Source: Lingula anatina (lineage: Eukaryota; Brachiopoda; Lingulata; Lingulida; Lingulidae). From it: DNA of 64,000 nt. Where the stretch lies: positions 62,001 to 126,000 of the forward strand of contig NW_019775646.1 of assembly GCF_001039355.2 (NCBI RefSeq). The letters are read 5' to 3'. The translations under genes and the position numbers were made by a program. Numbering within the stretch: position 1 is the stretch's first letter; the number at the start of each line of letters is the position of its first letter. Under the pieces are notes generated by a model. That model saw nothing but the letters and a program-made list of their open reading frames with translations. It did no database searches and had not been told where the DNA came from. Positions 1 to 11,787 of this stretch are shown here, one piece after another.

Positions 1-411
1 TTGATGTGAAGTACTCCAGGTCAGCTTATTCATATGCAAAGATTCTTGGAAAGAGAGATAATGTACAGCGCAGTGAGTGACATCGTGACAACTGGCTGTC
101 TCGTACCTAGAGGGAAACGGTGGCGTGATTACTTCTCTTACTTTACGATAATCGCAAATAATAAGAGAGTGCAGTTGACTGTACCTGCCGCAAGTACACG
201 TACCTGGGGTAAGCAGGTGCAAGGTTTCATGGAAGAATATAGAAAAGGGGAAACACATGCTTACATGCACCATACAAGCAAGGCTGACAAGTGTTGACGA
301 TATAAGCCTACAACCCGCTGAGCAACTACCGCTACAAAAACGTTTAGTTGATCAAAAAAGCCTTCTGCAGTCTACCTTTACCCAACTTTGTGATAATTCA
401 ATGCTTTACCA

Positions 412-563
412 TGACGTCATGAGGACAGCTTACCCCCCTATTTACCTGCCTTCGAAAACATTTAATTCACAGTATTTATATTTCGATTACGCTTAGATTT
501 ATTGTGCATGTGCCATGTGTGAGACAACGCATATAGACTTAAACTTTATATTTATATATAAGA
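412..563 (+). promoter_or_regulatory. Candidate kinase promoter elements: perfect CRE and a TATA-like tract
   Basis: A palindromic TGACGTCA lies at 412-419 and a TATATATAAG tract at about 553-562, roughly 430 and 290 bases upstream of the kinase start. Both recur in copy B (CRE 1748-1755) and copy C (CRE 12781-12788). The motifs match known CREB/ATF and TBP sites. Their use is inferred only from position and conservation among copies that are nearly identical anyway. Confidence 0.3.
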
Positions 564-845
564 GCTTTTAAAGTAGGTCATAGACGGTTTCTGCTAAAAA
601 GAAAATACAGCATTTCATTTGTTTGCAATTGATACGTGCACAGGAAACCGGATGATCATTGAACTGGTGAAATATGAATAAGGAGGGAAAACACTTTTGT
701 CAGAAGCTTCACATTGGGCATACTATACCAAAGCACACGCGTTTTCCAATAACCCCGAATGCCCTAAGCTTACCAGTGATTAGTTTGAAGCCGTCAACTT
801 TCCCATAGAGCTGCATATTGTTGTGACAGTGCTTCACGCAAGAAC

Positions 846-1367
846 ATGGCGTCAGCGAGTTTAGTTCGATCTACCGATCGTAGAAATTCAGTTACTACTG
901 GACCACTAGGCTACACCATCACCGCTGAAATAGGCCGAGGGGTGTTTGGAGTTGTTTTTCGAGGTGTGGATCCGCGAGGAAATGACTGCGCTATGAAGCA
1001 TGTACATCTAACCAGTCCCGTAGTTCGGGCTGAGATAGCAATGTTATCCCAACTGCATCCCCACCCGAACTTAGTACGGGTTCTTGAAGTCAGCGAGGAT
1101 CATAAGAAACCGGACTTTGTATGGTACGTGATAGATTTTTGTACAGGTCCAACCTTAAATGATTACATCCTAAGCTCTGTTCCTAAGATAGACGTTTCTT
1201 TAAAGCTTAAGCTCATACTAGACGTCGCCAATGCATTACAATACCTGCATTCAAAAAACTTGTTGCACCGCAATCTTAAACCCGACAATATATTCGTGAG
1301 TGGATTTGAAGGAGGGGAAGGGATTGTCACTCGGTGTAAAGTGGCAGATTTTGGCTTGGCACACATT
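846..1367 (+). CDS. Protein kinase-like gene, copy A, truncated by assembly gap
   Basis: This is the first 174 codons of the kinase described at 2174-3103, with the same start context (AAGAACATGG), glycine loop, lysine, HRN and DFG motifs. It stops just after the DFGLAHI stretch because of the N at 1368. Any longer reading across the N joins unrelated upstream sequence of segment B and is an artefact. It matches copy C at the one synonymous site (codon 125 region) where B differs, so it is best treated as a duplicate of the C allele. Confidence 0.8.
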
Positions 1368-2173
1368 NGTATGCAAAGATTCTTGGAAAGAGAGATAATG
1401 TACAGCGCAGTGAGTGACATCGTGACAAATGGCTGTCTCGTACCTAGAGGGAAACGGTGGCGTGATTACTTCTCTTACTTTACGATAATCGCAAATAATA
1501 AGAGAGTGCAGTTGACTGTACCTGCCGCAAGTACACATACCTGGGGTAAGCAGGTGCAAGGTTTCATGGAAGAATATAGAAAAGGGGAAACACATGCTTA
1601 CATGCACCATACAAGCAAGGCTGACAAGTGTTCACGATATAAGCCTACAACCCGCTGGGCAACTACCGCTACAAAACCGTTTAGTTGATCAAAAAAGCCT
1701 TCTGCAGTCTACCTTTACCCGTTTTGTGATAATTCAATGCTTTACCATGACGTCATGAGGACAGCTTACCCCCCTATTTACCTGCCTTCGAAAACATTTA
1801 ATTCACAGTATTTATATTTCGATTACGCTTAGATTTATTGTGCATGTGCCATGTGTGAGACAACGCATATAGACTTAAACTTTATATTTATATATAAGAG
1901 CTTTTAAAGTAGGTCATAGACGGTTTCTGCTAAAAAGAAAATACAGCATTTCACGTGTTTGCAATTGATACGTGCACAGGAAACCGGATGATCATTGAAC
2001 TGGTGAAATATGAATAAGGAGGGAAAACGCTTTTGTCAGAAGCTTCACATTGGGCATACTATACCAAAGCACACGCGTTTGCCAATAACCCCTAAGCTTA
2101 CCAGTGATTAGTTTGAAGCCGTCAACTTTCCCATAGAGCTGCATATTGTTGCGACAGTGCTTCACGCAAGAAC

Positions 2174-3103
2174 ATGGCGTCAGCGAGTTTAGTTCGATCT
2201 ACCGATCGTAGAAATTCAGTTACTACTGGACCACTAGGCTACACCATCACCGCTGAAATAGGCCGAGGGGTGTTTGGAGTTGTTTTTCGAGGTGTGGATC
2301 CGCGAGGAAATGACTGCGCTATGAAGCATGTACATCTAACCAGTCCCGTAGTTCGGGCTGAGATAGCAATGTTATCCCAACTGCATCCCCACCCGAACTT
2401 AGTACGGGTTCTTGAAGTCAGCGAGGATCATAAGAAACCGGACTTTGTATGGTACGTGATAGATTTTTGTACAGGTCCAACCTTAAATGATTACATCCTA
2501 AGCTCTGTTCCTAAGATAGACGTTTCTTTAAAGCTTAAGCTCATATTAGACGTCGCCAATGCATTACAATACCTGCATTCAAAAAACTTGTTGCACCGCA
2601 ATCTTAAACCCGACAATATATTCGTGAGTGGATTTGAAGGAGGGGAAGGGATTGTCACTCGGTGTAAAGTGGCAGATTTTGGCTTGGCACACATTTGGGA
2701 AGCTAATACCACCCTCCCGACATCGTACTATACCAAAACCTCGCACAGCTTCGGACCCCCATTTTACACAGCCCCTGAGGTAAGAGAATTGAAGATTGTT
2801 ACGGACAAATGTGATATTTACTCGCTGGGAATGCTTTTACTTGGATCGATATTGGAAACGACGGCACAGTGTCTGTGGGCAGTAGAGAAGGAAATGCTGG
2901 TGCCGATAATCAATGATCAAGACATAGAAGAAGCCACACCTTTACAGATACAGAAAGCAATGGAAGACAAAGGTGTTAGAAACACCCAGCTAATCCAAAT
3001 TGTCATCCACATGCTGTCTGTTGATCATGAAAGGAGGCCTAATATATTTGAAGTATGCTCACCTCTACTGGATGCGTTATTTGCGCATTTTAATTCCAGA
3101 TAG
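2174..3103 (+). CDS. STK35/PDIK1L-like protein kinase with HRN catalytic loop (copy B)
   Basis: Intronless, 309 residues, almost all kinase domain. Visible motifs are a glycine-rich loop GRGVFGVV (30-37), VAIK-type lysine K51, alpha-C glutamate E63, catalytic loop HRNLKPDN (141-148), DFG 168-170, APE 200-202, D214 and R288. The hinge region WYVIDFC, the FYTAPEV segment and the spacing after it resemble the STK35/PDIK1L family, whose members act in the nucleus and on actin stress fibres. The catalytic-base aspartate of HRD is asparagine (N143), so the protein is predicted to be weakly active or a pseudokinase; K51 and DFG remain for ATP binding. The start has a good Kozak context and no upstream in-frame extension. 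The protein is identical to copy C, and the two base differences I noticed inside the frame are synonymous, which suggests purifying selection. Family assignment is moderately sure; the exact orthologue is not. Confidence 0.85.
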   Translation: MASASLVRSTDRRNSVTTGPLGYTITAEIGRGVFGVVFRGVDPRGNDCAMKHVHLTSPVVRAEIAMLSQLHPHPNLVRVLEVSEDHKKPDFVWYVIDFCTGPTLNDYILSSVPKIDVSLKLKLILDVANALQYLHSKNLLHRNLKPDNIFVSGFEGGEGIVTRCKVADFGLAHIWEANTTLPTSYYTKTSHSFGPPFYTAPEVRELKIVTDKCDIYSLGMLLLGSILETTAQCLWAVEKEMLVPIINDQDIEEATPLQIQKAMEDKGVRNTQLIQIVIHMLSVDHERRPNIFEVCSPLLDALFAHFNSR

Positions 3104-4464
3104 GCAGAATGGGGAAGGTGGAATAATGATGGGCTGTATTGTCTATATCCACGCAAATATAATGATTAAATCAATAACAGTACAAAATACAAGCCTACTT
3201 CTTAATATTTTATCATTTCATCTGAGTGAAATAAATCCGGCATTAGGACTGCCAGTTTAAAGGGAATGCCTAATAACCGTTATAAGCGTTGACTTCAAGC
3301 TTAATACTTGTTTTAAGGTGCAGCTTATTGTAAATATGAAGCTACTGTTATCCTTTGTTGTGATTCAGCTCCATCGGGTGTAATATTGATATATATCGTA
3401 TAGCGCGGTCAGTGTTCTTCATTCAGTAACTCATGTTCGATACGTTGTGTAATATGAGCTAGAGCTTTACGTCAATGCGGCGAGAACAATTATAAAAAGA
3501 AGCTTTCAGTGATATCCCAAGAGGAAAGATAATCAAAACAAACTCACATTAGTACGTACACTGTAGTTCCAGCGTGTTAATTTTTTCAAAGGTTTTTGCA
3601 GTTTTACTTCTGAGGATGCCTTAATATGAATTTGAGACCCTGTCTGATCTTTCAGAGGCACCCAGGGTTGTTGCTGACAATTGGAAAAGATTATGAAGAG
3701 GGAAGGAATATGAAGCTGCCTCCACGCACCGACCCTCTTCGGTGAACTAAATCTTCAATCCTCTTTTCACCCTTAATTTCCTACTGGATTTTTATAGAAG
3801 TTGATACTGTGATACCATGGTTAGCCTTTTAATTTACGTACTGAATGTTAATATATTATTATTATTTATCTACGACAGTATATATTGTGGGATACAGTCT
3901 GATAACATATTGATCCATAATCCAAATGGCCGATGTTTCAGCGGATAAAAGATATTTTTTAAAAGTCCATTACGGCAAAAAGTCGAATCTTTTGCATCAT
4001 AAAATCGATTACCGCTACGCGACATTAATATACTGTGTTTAAACAATTTAAGTCTAACATCTGAATAAAACTTCGAAAGTCGATATCACGCACATAATTG
4101 TACTTCGGTCGAGACGACGGATATTAAAAAACTGCCAAAAAAAAGACTGTTGTGTTTTGAATTAAGATTAAGGTTAGGTTGACATTTAGTGTTAAAGAAA
4201 AAGGGGGATAATTTACCATTCATGCCTTTCAACGTGAATGCTATAAATATATAATTTTATGGAAAATATCGCAAATCTCATGAAACTGTGGTAAGGCAAT
4301 ATAATATCCACCAATGAAATTTTCGCTTTTTTGCAGGCGAGAGAAATGTCTTCAGTGGCCCAGAAAAACCTGGTAATGAAACGAAAATTCTAAAGATAGT
4401 GTGTGCGTGTGTTTGTATGTATTTGCGCGCGTACGTTCATGCGTGCGTTTTTGCGTGCGCGTGT

Positions 4465-4509
<45 letters not shown>

Positions 4510-5690
4510 TGAGAGAGTGAGGGAGAGATTGAAACAACACGATAAGCGATTGATCGATATTTGATATACGTAAGAACAAATAATTCCATGTTGCCTTTGT
4601 AGCTAATTAAAAATTAAACTGGCTGCCGCTGGCAAAGTCGCAGGAAACGACACGCGCGGGCAAAGAATATATTTTTACATGTAGTATCAGACTTGAGATG
4701 GAAATGTCAAATGGAATATAAATGTAGTTTAGCAATTAATTGTTCTAAGGACAAGAAGGTTCGAGAGGAATGGAAACGTAGAAATTATTCTATTTCCGTT
4801 TAGTGATGCAATTTTCACGGTGGTCTTGAACCAGCAGAAATATTTCTACGAGACACATTTAAATACTCCTTCTGTCTTGTACTATGTTTATTTATTTATT
4901 TATTTATATGTAAAACTACAATTTCGTGTCCTTTTCAATTTGTAATGATAATGGAATATTTGCATGCGATATGTTGTGAAAGCACCGGATGATCAGCGCA
5001 TTTTTCTCTTATTTGAATTTTACGTCATTAAAACATGAGAAGCAATACCCCAATACCCATAGCTCTGATTCACGAAAACAACTTTCAGAACTGACTGTTT
5101 ATTGCAAATACGCAGTTATACATAAAAAGAATTCGTCCTATATATGATACGCATACAGCACACAAATATCTATGATTCGAGAAAAAAATTGCACGATCAT
5201 TTTGATATAGACCAGTTAAGAGGTTTACAAGTGCGACTCTAGAAAACTTTGCAGTTTAATTTGACACCTTGCATCATTCTATCATATCAGAAATTCTCGC
5301 TTTTTGCAGGCGCAACAACTTGTTTCTCTTTCGATGACAAACAATTGTTTCTCCAGACGCGCAGGAAGCAGAATATAAGCTTGTGTGTGTGTGTGTGGGG
5401 TGGGGTGGGGTGGGGGGTAGTTGGGGAGGGTAAGCATTCAGAAGGAAAAAAGATATTGTTATTGGACGGCAGACGTAAAATAATTTAGGTAGGCCCTAAT
5501 GACCCCCACAGCCTACCCCAACCCCCTCGGGATTCCTGTGCTTGGGTCTATCCTTTAAGCAGTATGTAATGCTTTTGTTTTATTTTAACAATGTATTGTT
5601 TGATATCTATTTTAAAATATGTATGTGATTTGTATGTATGTATTTTGATACGTCATATAGGCCTATCCTCTCTATGGCCACCAGCCGATC
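3104..5690. other. Noncoding downstream flank of kinase copy B
   Basis: No gene is supportable here. It holds the kinase 3' flank, an AT-rich stretch, a mixed (GT)n/(GA)n microsatellite at about 4402-4512 and a GT-rich then G-rich tract at about 5380-5420. The equivalent C interval is 14145-16483. The two intervals differ by many small indels concentrated at these microsatellites. Confidence 0.6.
4402..4512. repeat. (GT)n/(GA)n microsatellite, length-polymorphic between copies
   Basis: A degenerate GT tract runs into about 40 bases of GA with interruptions. The C counterpart at about 15440-15548 has a purer and differently sized GA run. Reading frames through it are low-complexity and not genes. 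Confidence 0.85.
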
Positions 5691-5908
5691 CAGGCCCGTA
5701 GTCGGGGGGGGGGGGGGGGGGGGGNNNNNNNNNNNNNNNNNNNNNNNNNAGAGAGGGGGGTTTCGGGGGGTTCGAAAGAAGCGCCCCTTTTGCTGGGAAA
5801 AGGTCCACTCTGGATAAAATTTGTTCTAGGTACATGAAGGTTTTATGGGAAAAGGTCCACTTTTTCAGAAAAAGAACCCCCCTTTTGAAATTGCTGGCTA
5901 CGGGCCTG
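5691..5908. mobile_element. hAT-like MITE interrupted by a 25-N gap, absent from copy C
   Basis: The left end CAGGCCCGTAG and right end CTACGGGCCTG form a terminal inverted repeat. Flanking CGATC on both sides fits part of a target duplication. A poly-G run and 25 Ns (5725-5749) interrupt the interior. In copy C about 400 bases around here (roughly 5520-5930) are missing, so the element is presence/absence variable or lies in a larger deletion. No coding capacity is visible, so this would be a non-autonomous element. Confidence 0.55.
5725..5749. other. Assembly gap (25 N) in a poly-G tract
   Basis: The run of Ns directly follows 21 consecutive Gs. This looks like a low-complexity assembly break. 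Confidence 0.95.
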
Positions 5909-6396
5909 CGATCAATCAACAAACAGGTAAACAGGTACAAAGTAAACAGACACGACCATGTCTCGTTAATATGGATGTGCATAATGAGAATATGATTAAT
6001 GGTTTGCAGGTTGGACTCGAGTGGTTTAACTGAAAACCTGCTATTCATCAGACACACAAGCGACTGTTCTAGAGCTCTCTCTACAGTTTCAAACCATTTA
6101 AAGCGACATATATGTATTTAAGTTACAGCTTAAGTTACATGCCAGTAGATATATAGGGCCTACATGTACCTTTGTGAATGTGAATATCCTTGCATAAAAT
6201 GCTCAACTCTGAAAATGATTCCTACAAATCGTACCATCCGTGGGTACCGAACACAAGCCGTCGGTTCAAAATGCTCACCTTTCATGGACTATCTAAACTT
6301 CCATAACATTTGGGCAGTTACCGGTATATGTGATTTGAAAATCTCAGGGTTATCAACTATTCATGGTCCTTGTGGTGTTTTTCAGGCTCATGCATA

Positions 6397-7105
6397 ATTA
6401 ATAATAATAATAATAAGTTTATTGAGCACTAAATGATATGAATACATTTGCATGCTCACTAGACTACATTATTTACACAATATAAGGATATACATTTATA
6501 TATGTTTACATATGCAGTATGCTAAATTACACGTGTTAATGCTTGTTAGCTATTCACAGCATTATCGACAATTAGTGACGGTGATGCACTAAATTGCAAC
6601 TATGTATTTTAACAGCAGTCTTTACAAATAATATTATTTCTTTGAGACTTTTTTCACAGGGTGGATTAAGGAGAATTGACAATACCTGACCACTGTCCTC
6701 TAGACCCACTACATTGATTTTCAAGAGTTCATCATGCATTCGTTGCCTTTCAACAGTGTATCTTGCACATTCCGGGAGGAAGTGTTTTCATCCTCTACGC
6801 AGTTGCAAGCTTTACATTTTCTCTCATCAAGTGGAGTTTTAGGGTTTGTGTATCGGTCCCTTTCTATTGCCAGGTCGTGATCACTTAGTCTTATTTTTGC
6901 CAGTGGAGGAGACACTATTTTGATGTATTTTTCACATTCATAAGATATTTTAATTCTTTTGTATGTCCTTAATTGTTTGAGGTCCAGTGATCTAATTCCT
7001 GCCAAAACAGTTTTTCAATTTTTATGTTCAATTTTTCTACTAGGTTTTCTATTCCATGTATTTTCATTGGGTGGTTGGACCACCTTTGCACACGATTAAC
7101 AATTG
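6397..7105 (-). mobile_element. 5'-truncated, decayed LINE (non-LTR retrotransposon) 3' end, copy B
   Basis: On the minus strand this encodes the C-terminal tail typical of LINE reverse transcriptases: an LRTYKRIK segment, then RLSDHDLAIERDRY, then a CKAC..VEDE zinc-knuckle-like stretch. A +1 shift after VEDE restores HFLPECARYTVERQRMHDEL, and an earlier shift near 6990 joins a segment beginning at about 7100. It ends in a (TTA)n tail at 6397-6416, the usual 3' signature. The reverse transcriptase core is absent, so the copy is dead. It shares the host locus with the copy at 17282. Confidence 0.75.
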
Positions 7106-7109
7106 CCCT

Positions 7110-9290
7110 GATATAGCGGTACTATTACGCGCTTATACCAGTATGTGCAGATAGAAAACTCGGCATGCGACACGTAGCTTGCAGTCATGCCACGTTGTGA
7201 TAGGTGTTACAGGTAGAAAGTTACAAGCTAAAACATGAAAATGCCCAAAAAGGCACCCTAAAAAGTTACACTATCTGACCAGCATGGATAGTATTGGGGA
7301 GGTTATGGTTCCAGAGTATTTATTAAAAAATTAATAAATCAATAAAGGGGTCACTTTTAACGACAGTGATTTAATGTGAGATGCAGGCCTTATTCGACCA
7401 TTCGCTATGTTTTTTAAAATACAGCATTTTAATGTAGCAATAACTCAGGTGGCTGGCCTGTCAGGACTGATACCATTATGAATTCATCTGTGTAAGCATT
7501 GTGGTAGTGTAACACGTGTTAGCACAAAGTCGACGGCGGTGGCAGTGTGATCGATCACTGTACTCTCTGTAACTCACGTTAATGACATAGCGCACAGTTG
7601 CCGCGGTAAGGTGGATGGAACGAATTTATCGTGGTTTCGACACTATTTTGATGGCCATTGTGAACTACACCTTACTCATTCTACCGTTCCTTTTATTAAA
7701 TTATTCTTTCATGTAACCGTCACTTGACACTACAAGCCCCCTTGGGTGGTTTCGAATTTTATTATTTCTTATACTGTACCTCATCGAGTGCTCTTTATTT
7801 GGTATACGTGAGTCATATAAAGCGTATATATATCAAATACAAAAAGTAGGTAATTTTAAGTAAACGATTATATGTAAGCCTTTACTGCTGAATATTGAGT
7901 GAAGAAACTGGAGATTTGCGCGGGTAATATTACAGATTAAGATACGCCACTTTCTCTTCTTCTTAAAAGTGAATGCACTACGAAATCTACAAAAGACTGG
8001 AATATAGCCTATGCTAATCTTCAGGTGTGTGTCATGATGTATTTTTAGAGATGTTGCAATTAGTTAAATTTCAGTAAATAGATCGTATCAAATCACCGTA
8101 TCAAATCATCGTATCAATATCTTTAATAAGAAAAGAATATGTCATAACTTATTTCGATTACTTATTTACTAAATAGTTTAAGCACGCATGCCCTTTTAAA
8201 GAACTACAAAAGTTAAAGAAGTATTTTATCTTACTGGTTTACAGTCGTTGGGAGCATACTTTAAGTGTGGTAAGTGTGTGTATGTGGGGGTAACCACTAG
8301 AAGAAAATAAGTCACAGGGTAGTAAAATAACCTCAGTTCATAAGTAAACCGGACTTATCTCCTCCGATGCAGCAGGGGGTGATTCTTAGCGGGTCGGCCA
8401 AAAGGGCTGAAAGGGTTTTTTAGGAGTTCTCCTTGATCTTTGGCCACGAGGTTGGAGCCCTGTGTTGACGGTTCTTCTAAAATCCAGGTTTCGCCTCGTT
8501 GTTACCACCTGTCCCTAAGAGATGGTGCTGACAAGTTTTTTTACGGCGTTTTGTTTTGTGGAGTCTTCGATCCTCTCTGGCTGTTGTTTTACGTACGACC
8601 AGTACTAATGCTTGGTCGCAGAACACTTCATCTACACAACTTGCCCACCTCTTTTAAAGGCTATATGACGAGGCACCGCCCCCTCTTTAAATGTGCTGCA
8701 CAAACTTACAACTGCAAACTCCAGTACACTATTATTATTTTTCTCCGATTTATTATATATATGCCTTTAACAGCCTTGTACCCCACTCAAGATATTTGTT
8801 CGATTTCTGCCACTTGGAGATTGTTTACCATTGCTACAGTCAGCTTTATGAATAGTTTTGTATCAGCTTTTAAATGGTTGGGATAACAATTTAAGATTAC
8901 AATTGTGTCTGTAATTTTAATAATATGCCATCATTTTAGCAGGACTGCAATATGATTTTTTTCTTTAAATTATAGGCAATTCCACTTTCCTCCTTATTAA
9001 GCAAAAAGCTAAATTGGCTAAACTTTACACACCCTGGATTAAGAAGGAAAAGTCCCAATCCTATAACTATGGTTGGTTAAGTTGGAAGGTAGATAATGTT
9101 ATGCGATTCATTGCCATACCACGCCTCATTTTCCATAGGGGTAAGATTTTAGTAAAATAGAAAATCGCTATCAACATTTGTCCCCTTTTTGGTTATAATT
9201 TGCCGAAATATGGGTTGTGGCCCAAAGCCTAACAGAACAGTGTGATGCAGCGGGTTGGTCACAAGTGACAATGCAGTTTGTTAAAATGAA
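7110..9290. other. Noncoding interval between LINE remnant and GST last exon (copy B)
   Basis: No gene is supportable. The part below 9293 is probably the GST 3' UTR on the minus strand, with an AATAAA (minus) near 8750. A 148-codon frame at 8440-8886 is broken into unrelated frames by small indels in copy C (19260-19740), so I do not treat it as coding. The C equivalent is about 17990-20140. Confidence 0.5.
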
Positions 9291-9292
9291 AT

Positions 9293-10810
9293 TCAAAACT
9301 CCGTTTGCGGTCTCTTCGCCAACCAATCAGCTATCTTTGGGAGAGCTTTTATGCGGCCAAGGAATGCTTGCAATTCGTCGCAATTTGCCATGCATTTGGG
9401 GAACTTAACCACCATCCCTGAACATTGATCGAAGACTGCTAGATCGGCAATGGAGAGCTGAATGTGAAAAGAAATACAGTCAATTATTCGAATGAAAAAC
9501 TACGATAAAATGGTTAATAAGAGTTTAGTTATTAATATCTTATATATCTCACTTTATTTTGAAAAACTAAAAAATAAGACCACCATTTTGAATATAAAAA
9601 TAAAAATACTGTACTTTTTAATAATATGAGCAGCACAATACAATATTTCAAGAAAAAGTCTTTTGTCTAACCTTGTCTCCTGCAAAGTATCCTTTGCCGC
9701 CATCGTTGCTTTTTAAAAGTTTATTAAGGCGTTGCATGAATCCAGGCAGTGTTTCNCCCCCCCCCGACAATACCCCTCAAGACAGCCCCACCCCTATTCC
9801 AGGAAACAAAATACACAGCTTTTTCACTATGTACTTGAGGCATTCACACTTTTCTTGAATATTTTACTGAATGTAAAAAAGAAGACAAAAAATTAAATAA
9901 AAACAATGATTGGATATTGATTATAAGACTCGGTAGGCTCATTACACGCTTAAACAGATAGGTAACTTTAAATTTTAAGATGCTACAGATGCTATTGGTA
10001 CAAATTTGACATTACTTGTCATTTTTTAATAAAACAAATACTATACCATTTTATCAATTTTCAATTCAAATTTCACTTGATTAAGGGGAAGAGGGGTAAA
10101 ACAGTTAATAGTGTCAGTTCATCAAAGGGATTCCTAGATGAGTGAGAATATTTGTTTAATCCGCCTCTACCTGGAGATACATTTTGATTAAAGGCAGTCA
10201 TTATTTTGCTTCAATATCACACTGTCCATGCTCAGTATGATATTCATTACAGGAAGGGGAATTGCCCAAAGGGAATTGTCCGGGGGGAGGGATTATCGGG
10301 GGGTAGGGGGATTGTCCTGATACCCTATACATAATACACCTCTTGTCACAGTTATCAACCATTACGTACGCCAAATAGACCAGTCAATTAAATAAGCTAC
10401 CTTCTTTGCTTCATCTTGCTCAAAATGCCAGTCGATAAGAGACTTGGTCATATCCTCTAAAGTGTAAAGGACTTGGTCGATCATGGCACCGTCCATGGTA
10501 CTATTCCCATAAAGCCCTAGAAAGAAAGAATAAAGTTGTAAAAAAACACTGAAATAACTTTAAGATTGAGTCCAGACTGATGGCTAGAATTTGTAGCACA
10601 GCCGCTGCCTTTGATCAACGCTTAAAAGTTTTTTTTCTGTAAGGTAATCTCTTACGTGTTTACTAGTAAGCGAAAACTACAATGAGAAAATCTTTGATTA
10701 TCTGTCACATTCCTTACCGTGTTCTCGTGCCACATAACGTGCCATAGCCAAACTCTGACCAATCTTCTTCCCGTCCACCTCCATGAATGGGCTCTGTCCG
10801 GTGGGGCTCA
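9293..10810 (-). CDS. Sigma-class GST (HPGDS-like), exons 2-5, copy B; exon 4 damaged by a gap
   Basis: Minus-strand exons with GT-AG borders and matching phases: exon 2 10810-10718 (SPTGQSPFMEVDGKKIGQSL, the glutathione-site cis-Pro and QS region), exon 3 10516-10401, exon 4 9755-9672 (its 5' part is lost at the N at 9756), exon 5 9457-9293 ending RPQTEF and stop. Human HPGDS ends RPQTKL, and the IADLAVFD region fits the family C-terminal domain. The gene joins to exon 1 at 26757-26619 in the haplotype reading. The product would conjugate glutathione or isomerise prostaglandin H2 in the cytosol; substrate is inferred from the family only. The coding sequence is intact apart from the gap. Confidence 0.85.
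9756..9756. other. Single-N gap inside GST exon 4 (copy B)
   Basis: The exon is cut after GTTTC and the sequence resumes in a C-run that copy C has about 120 bases further on (20745-20760). Roughly 100-130 bases are missing. Confidence 0.85.
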
Positions 10811-10989
10811 CTGTAAAATGAGTGAAGTCACGTCAAACGGTAATACTTGACTATGACGCCTGGCCTGGGTGTCAGATCCATGAAGGTTCGTTATTTTTAA
10901 ATTGCGTGGATATGTGAAGATTTAAAAATGAAGAATGCTGACACGCATAAAATCTGAATCTTAGAGTCTAAAGCTAACAAGGCAGAATA

Positions 10990-11785
10990 TGTAACAGGCA
11001 TAAGGCTTCAGACCCATGAGAGTTGAAATTCACATATAACAATGCCACAATGAGAAAAATTGAAATTTTACAAAAATATTGCACAAATTCAAGAAAAATA
11101 ATGTTATCTAGCGGGCTTTCCAATAAGAGCTGTATGTCAATCCTAAGAATCTTTCTTTAAGTTAGAAAATAATATGTAACACGGTTTTCCTTTCAGAGCT
11201 TATTTAATTGCAATGCAAAATGTTTTAGTCAATTGGGACGCAATATTACATAATGATTAACTACATAACATGGGCATGTAAAAATGTTATAACTGCCATA
11301 CGGCGTGCTTATGCCATCGGGAGTTTAAGTCCCACACTGAAAATGCCAGTATGTGAAAAATGAACATTTCACAAAATTGCATTTACTTCCACAAAAATAG
11401 TCTAATCAGGCTGCTTTTCCACTTTAAGCTGTATTTTAGTCCTATGAATATTTTTTGTGAGTTTTGGAATCATAAGTAACATGGTTTTCTTTCAATGGTC
11501 ATTATGACGGCAGTGCCCAAAATAGGGCCCGGTTTCTTCAATTTGATTCAAAATTACATAATGCTTAACAGCATAATGACCACCAATTTTAAATAGTTCA
11601 TAAACGGATATTGGATATTCAGAAAAAATATAATTAGCAAAGGCTTTCAGGCCCATGGAAGTTCAAAGTCACACCTTGAAATTGCTGATATGTGAAAAAT
11701 AATCATTTCACAAAAAACTTAACTTCCATAAAATTAGTACAATTAGACTGGTTTTTAAACTCAACCTGTATGTCAGTCCTTTGAA
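10990..11785. repeat. Diverged ~320-bp tandem repeat in GST intron 1 (copy B)
   Basis: Three units carry recognisable landmarks: CCCATG(A/G)(G/A)AGTT..AA(A/G)T(T/C)CACA at about 11012, 11315 and 11654, each followed by TGTGAAAAATNA, a CAATCAGGCTG-like block, TCAACCTGTAT-like and ATGGTTTTC-like blocks. Further units continue at 25100-25630, where the inserted elements separate them. Divergence among units is high, so the array is old. Confidence 0.65.
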
Positions 11786-11787
11786 TA

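Larger units (their letters stand above)
1..1367. other. Segment A: partial third copy of the kinase 5' region, cut by a 1-N gap
   Basis: From about position 32 this segment is colinear with 1371 onward and 12401 onward. At the sites I compared where B and C differ (upstream substitutions, a short indel before the kinase start, one synonymous kinase site) it always has the C base. It ends abruptly at the N at 1368 inside the kinase frame, and the next bases restart the unit from its beginning. It is probably the C allele assembled twice rather than a separate gene copy. The first 31 bases are not shared with B or C. Confidence 0.75.

Noticed and set aside
34-297. 87-codon frame (MQRFLEREIMYSAV...) upstream of the kinase in all copies
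   Set aside because: Between copies it shows amino-acid changing differences and loses its stop (TGA to TCA) in copy B, no family is recognisable, and it sits in the putative kinase promoter region.
1371-1688. 280-codon fusion frame starting at 846 and running past the N
   Set aside because: It joins the truncated kinase copy A to upstream noncoding sequence of copy B across an assembly gap.
6164-6397. 77-codon frame that appears identical in both copies (again near 17049-17282)
   Set aside because: Adjacent to the LINE tail, no homology recognised, and the identity may simply reflect allelic copies. Worth a search, but not supported as a gene.
8440-8886. 148-codon frame in the interval below the GST last exon
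   Set aside because: Broken into other frames by small indels in copy C, and it overlaps the likely GST 3' UTR on the opposite strand.
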